From: Oscillospiraceae bacterium
GTDB taxonomy: Bacteria; Bacillota; Clostridia; Oscillospirales; Acutalibacteraceae
DNA length: 34,466 nt
NCBI GenBank assembly: GCA_029227055.1
Contig: JAQXZE010000017.1
Coordinates: 1 to 34,466 of the forward strand
Direction: 5' to 3'
This document shows, piece by piece, positions 34,058 to 34,466 of the stretch. The notes below the pieces were generated by a model, which was not told the DNA's origin, did not search any database, and saw nothing but the letters and a program-made list of their open reading frames with translations. Position 1 is the stretch's first letter, and every line of letters begins with the position of its first letter. The translations under genes and the position numbers were made by a program.

Positions 34058-34357
34058 ATGGGTAAATTCATAGAAGAATTTTATTACGGAAACATTGATC
34101 CTCAGGCACGAAGTACCAAGCAGAACAAAGCCGTACAGAAGCAAATGGAAGTACTGATGCTCAATGAGGAATTCCTGACCAAAGCACTCTCCGGTCAAAA
34201 CAAAAAGAAATTCCTCGACTTTGTAAATGCGTGGGGCGTAGTAAACGGCGAATCCAACCTCGATAGTTTTATAATGGGGTTTCGTTTAGGAGCCAATTTT
34301 ACATACGATGTCTTCGTTGCCACAGACACGCCATTTCGAGACTTGCTGAAGGAGTGA
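34058..34357 (+). CDS. Small DUF6809-like protein of clostridial mobile elements
   Basis: A 99-residue soluble protein starting MGKFIEEFYYGNIDPQAR, followed by a helical region (VQKQMEVLMLNEEFLTKAL), then KKKFLDFVNAWGVVNG and FIMGFRLGAN. This pattern matches, from memory, the DUF6809 family often found as cargo in integrative conjugative elements of gut Clostridia; function unknown. It has an ideal AAAGGAGG site and ATG start. GC content and codon use are more balanced than in the AT-rich genes to the left. It ends five bases before another small gene on the same strand, so they are probably cotranscribed. Confidence 0.72.
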   Translation: MGKFIEEFYYGNIDPQARSTKQNKAVQKQMEVLMLNEEFLTKALSGQNKKKFLDFVNAWGVVNGESNLDSFIMGFRLGANFTYDVFVATDTPFRDLLKE

Positions 34358-34362
34358 GCAAT

Positions 34363-34466
34363 ATGCGAAATAAAAAGTATTACATAGCGTTGGATGATAT
34401 TGAACGCAGAGTAATTGTAGACTGTCTGAACCAAATGCGGAACAAACTTATTGCTGGCGGCAAGTA
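34363..34466 (+). CDS. Start of a small conserved accessory protein (cut by the window edge)
   Basis: The frame opens with ATG at 34363 after AAGGAGTGAGCA, a good ribosome binding site, and stays open to the end of the window. The 34 residues seen begin MRNKKYYIALDDIERR and continue to QMRNKLIAGGK. Similar short proteins with a KYYIAL...LRNKLIA pattern are common near relaxase or antirestriction genes of conjugative elements, by recollection. Function is unknown. It supports the view that the right end has entered mobile-element DNA. Confidence 0.65.
   Translation, partial: MRNKKYYIALDDIERRVIVDCLNQMRNKLIAGGK

Overview
The window looks like chromosomal DNA from a low-GC, spore-forming member of the Clostridia (Firmicutes). 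The evidence is AT-rich intergenic DNA, strong AGGAGG-type ribosome binding sites, TTG and GTG starts, consensus sigma-A promoters, split transketolase subunits, a SipL-type spore-coat morphogenesis protein and a SpoIIM homologue next to a Xer recombinase. I cannot name the genus from sequence alone.

Layout. (1) 60-3605, plus strand: a RluD-type pseudouridine synthase, a Cof-type HAD phosphatase and the two halves of transketolase, ending in a bidirectional terminator. (2) 3655-7391, minus strand: a glycolytic operon pgk-tpiA-gpmI with its own sigma-A promoter and a GC-rich hairpin in each intercistronic gap. A tRNA methyltransferase (trmL-like) and a divergent unknown membrane protein follow. 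(3) 8605-9249: an AT-rich stretch with no convincing gene, but with a perfect dyad, a degenerate repeated motif and a terminator-like hairpin. (4) 9250-17166, minus strand: an arginine operon transcribed argG-argH-argC-argJ-argB-argD-argF. Its promoter is overlain by a near-perfect ArgR box, with three weaker boxes upstream. (5) 17429-23579, plus strand: a branched-chain-amino-acid-type ABC importer (livJHMGF), probably cotranscribed with glyA. (6) 23616-26445, plus strand: tsaE-tsaB-rpiB-upp-nrdR from one extended -10 promoter. (7) 26447-31383, minus strand: xerD-like, spoIIM-like, a DUF2156-GNAT fusion and a sipL homologue. The two sporulation genes each have a possible sigma-E promoter with the same geometry. 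(8) 31444-33423, plus strand: an ABC exporter (fused membrane and ATPase domains). (9) 33456-34466, plus strand: small genes that look like accessory cargo of an integrative element (a free-standing RNA polymerase alpha-CTD-like protein, a DUF6809-like protein and a truncated small protein), broken up by a 23-bp perfect hairpin.

How the genes work together. Regions 1 and 2, plus rpiB, supply lower glycolysis and the non-oxidative pentose phosphate pathway. Region 4 encodes the steps from N-acetylglutamate to arginine; argJ recycles the acetyl group and argB has the N-terminal helix of arginine-inhibited kinases, so both transcriptional (ArgR) and feedback control are expected. Region 5 couples amino-acid uptake to serine/glycine one-carbon metabolism. 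Region 6 joins tRNA t6A modification with nucleotide salvage and ribonucleotide reductase control. Most of the window is ordinary core genome. The least explained parts are 8605-9249, the repeat-bearing gap at 28067-28252, the DUF2156-GNAT fusion and the right end from about 33430. I saw no tRNA, rRNA, CRISPR array, T-box or transposase.
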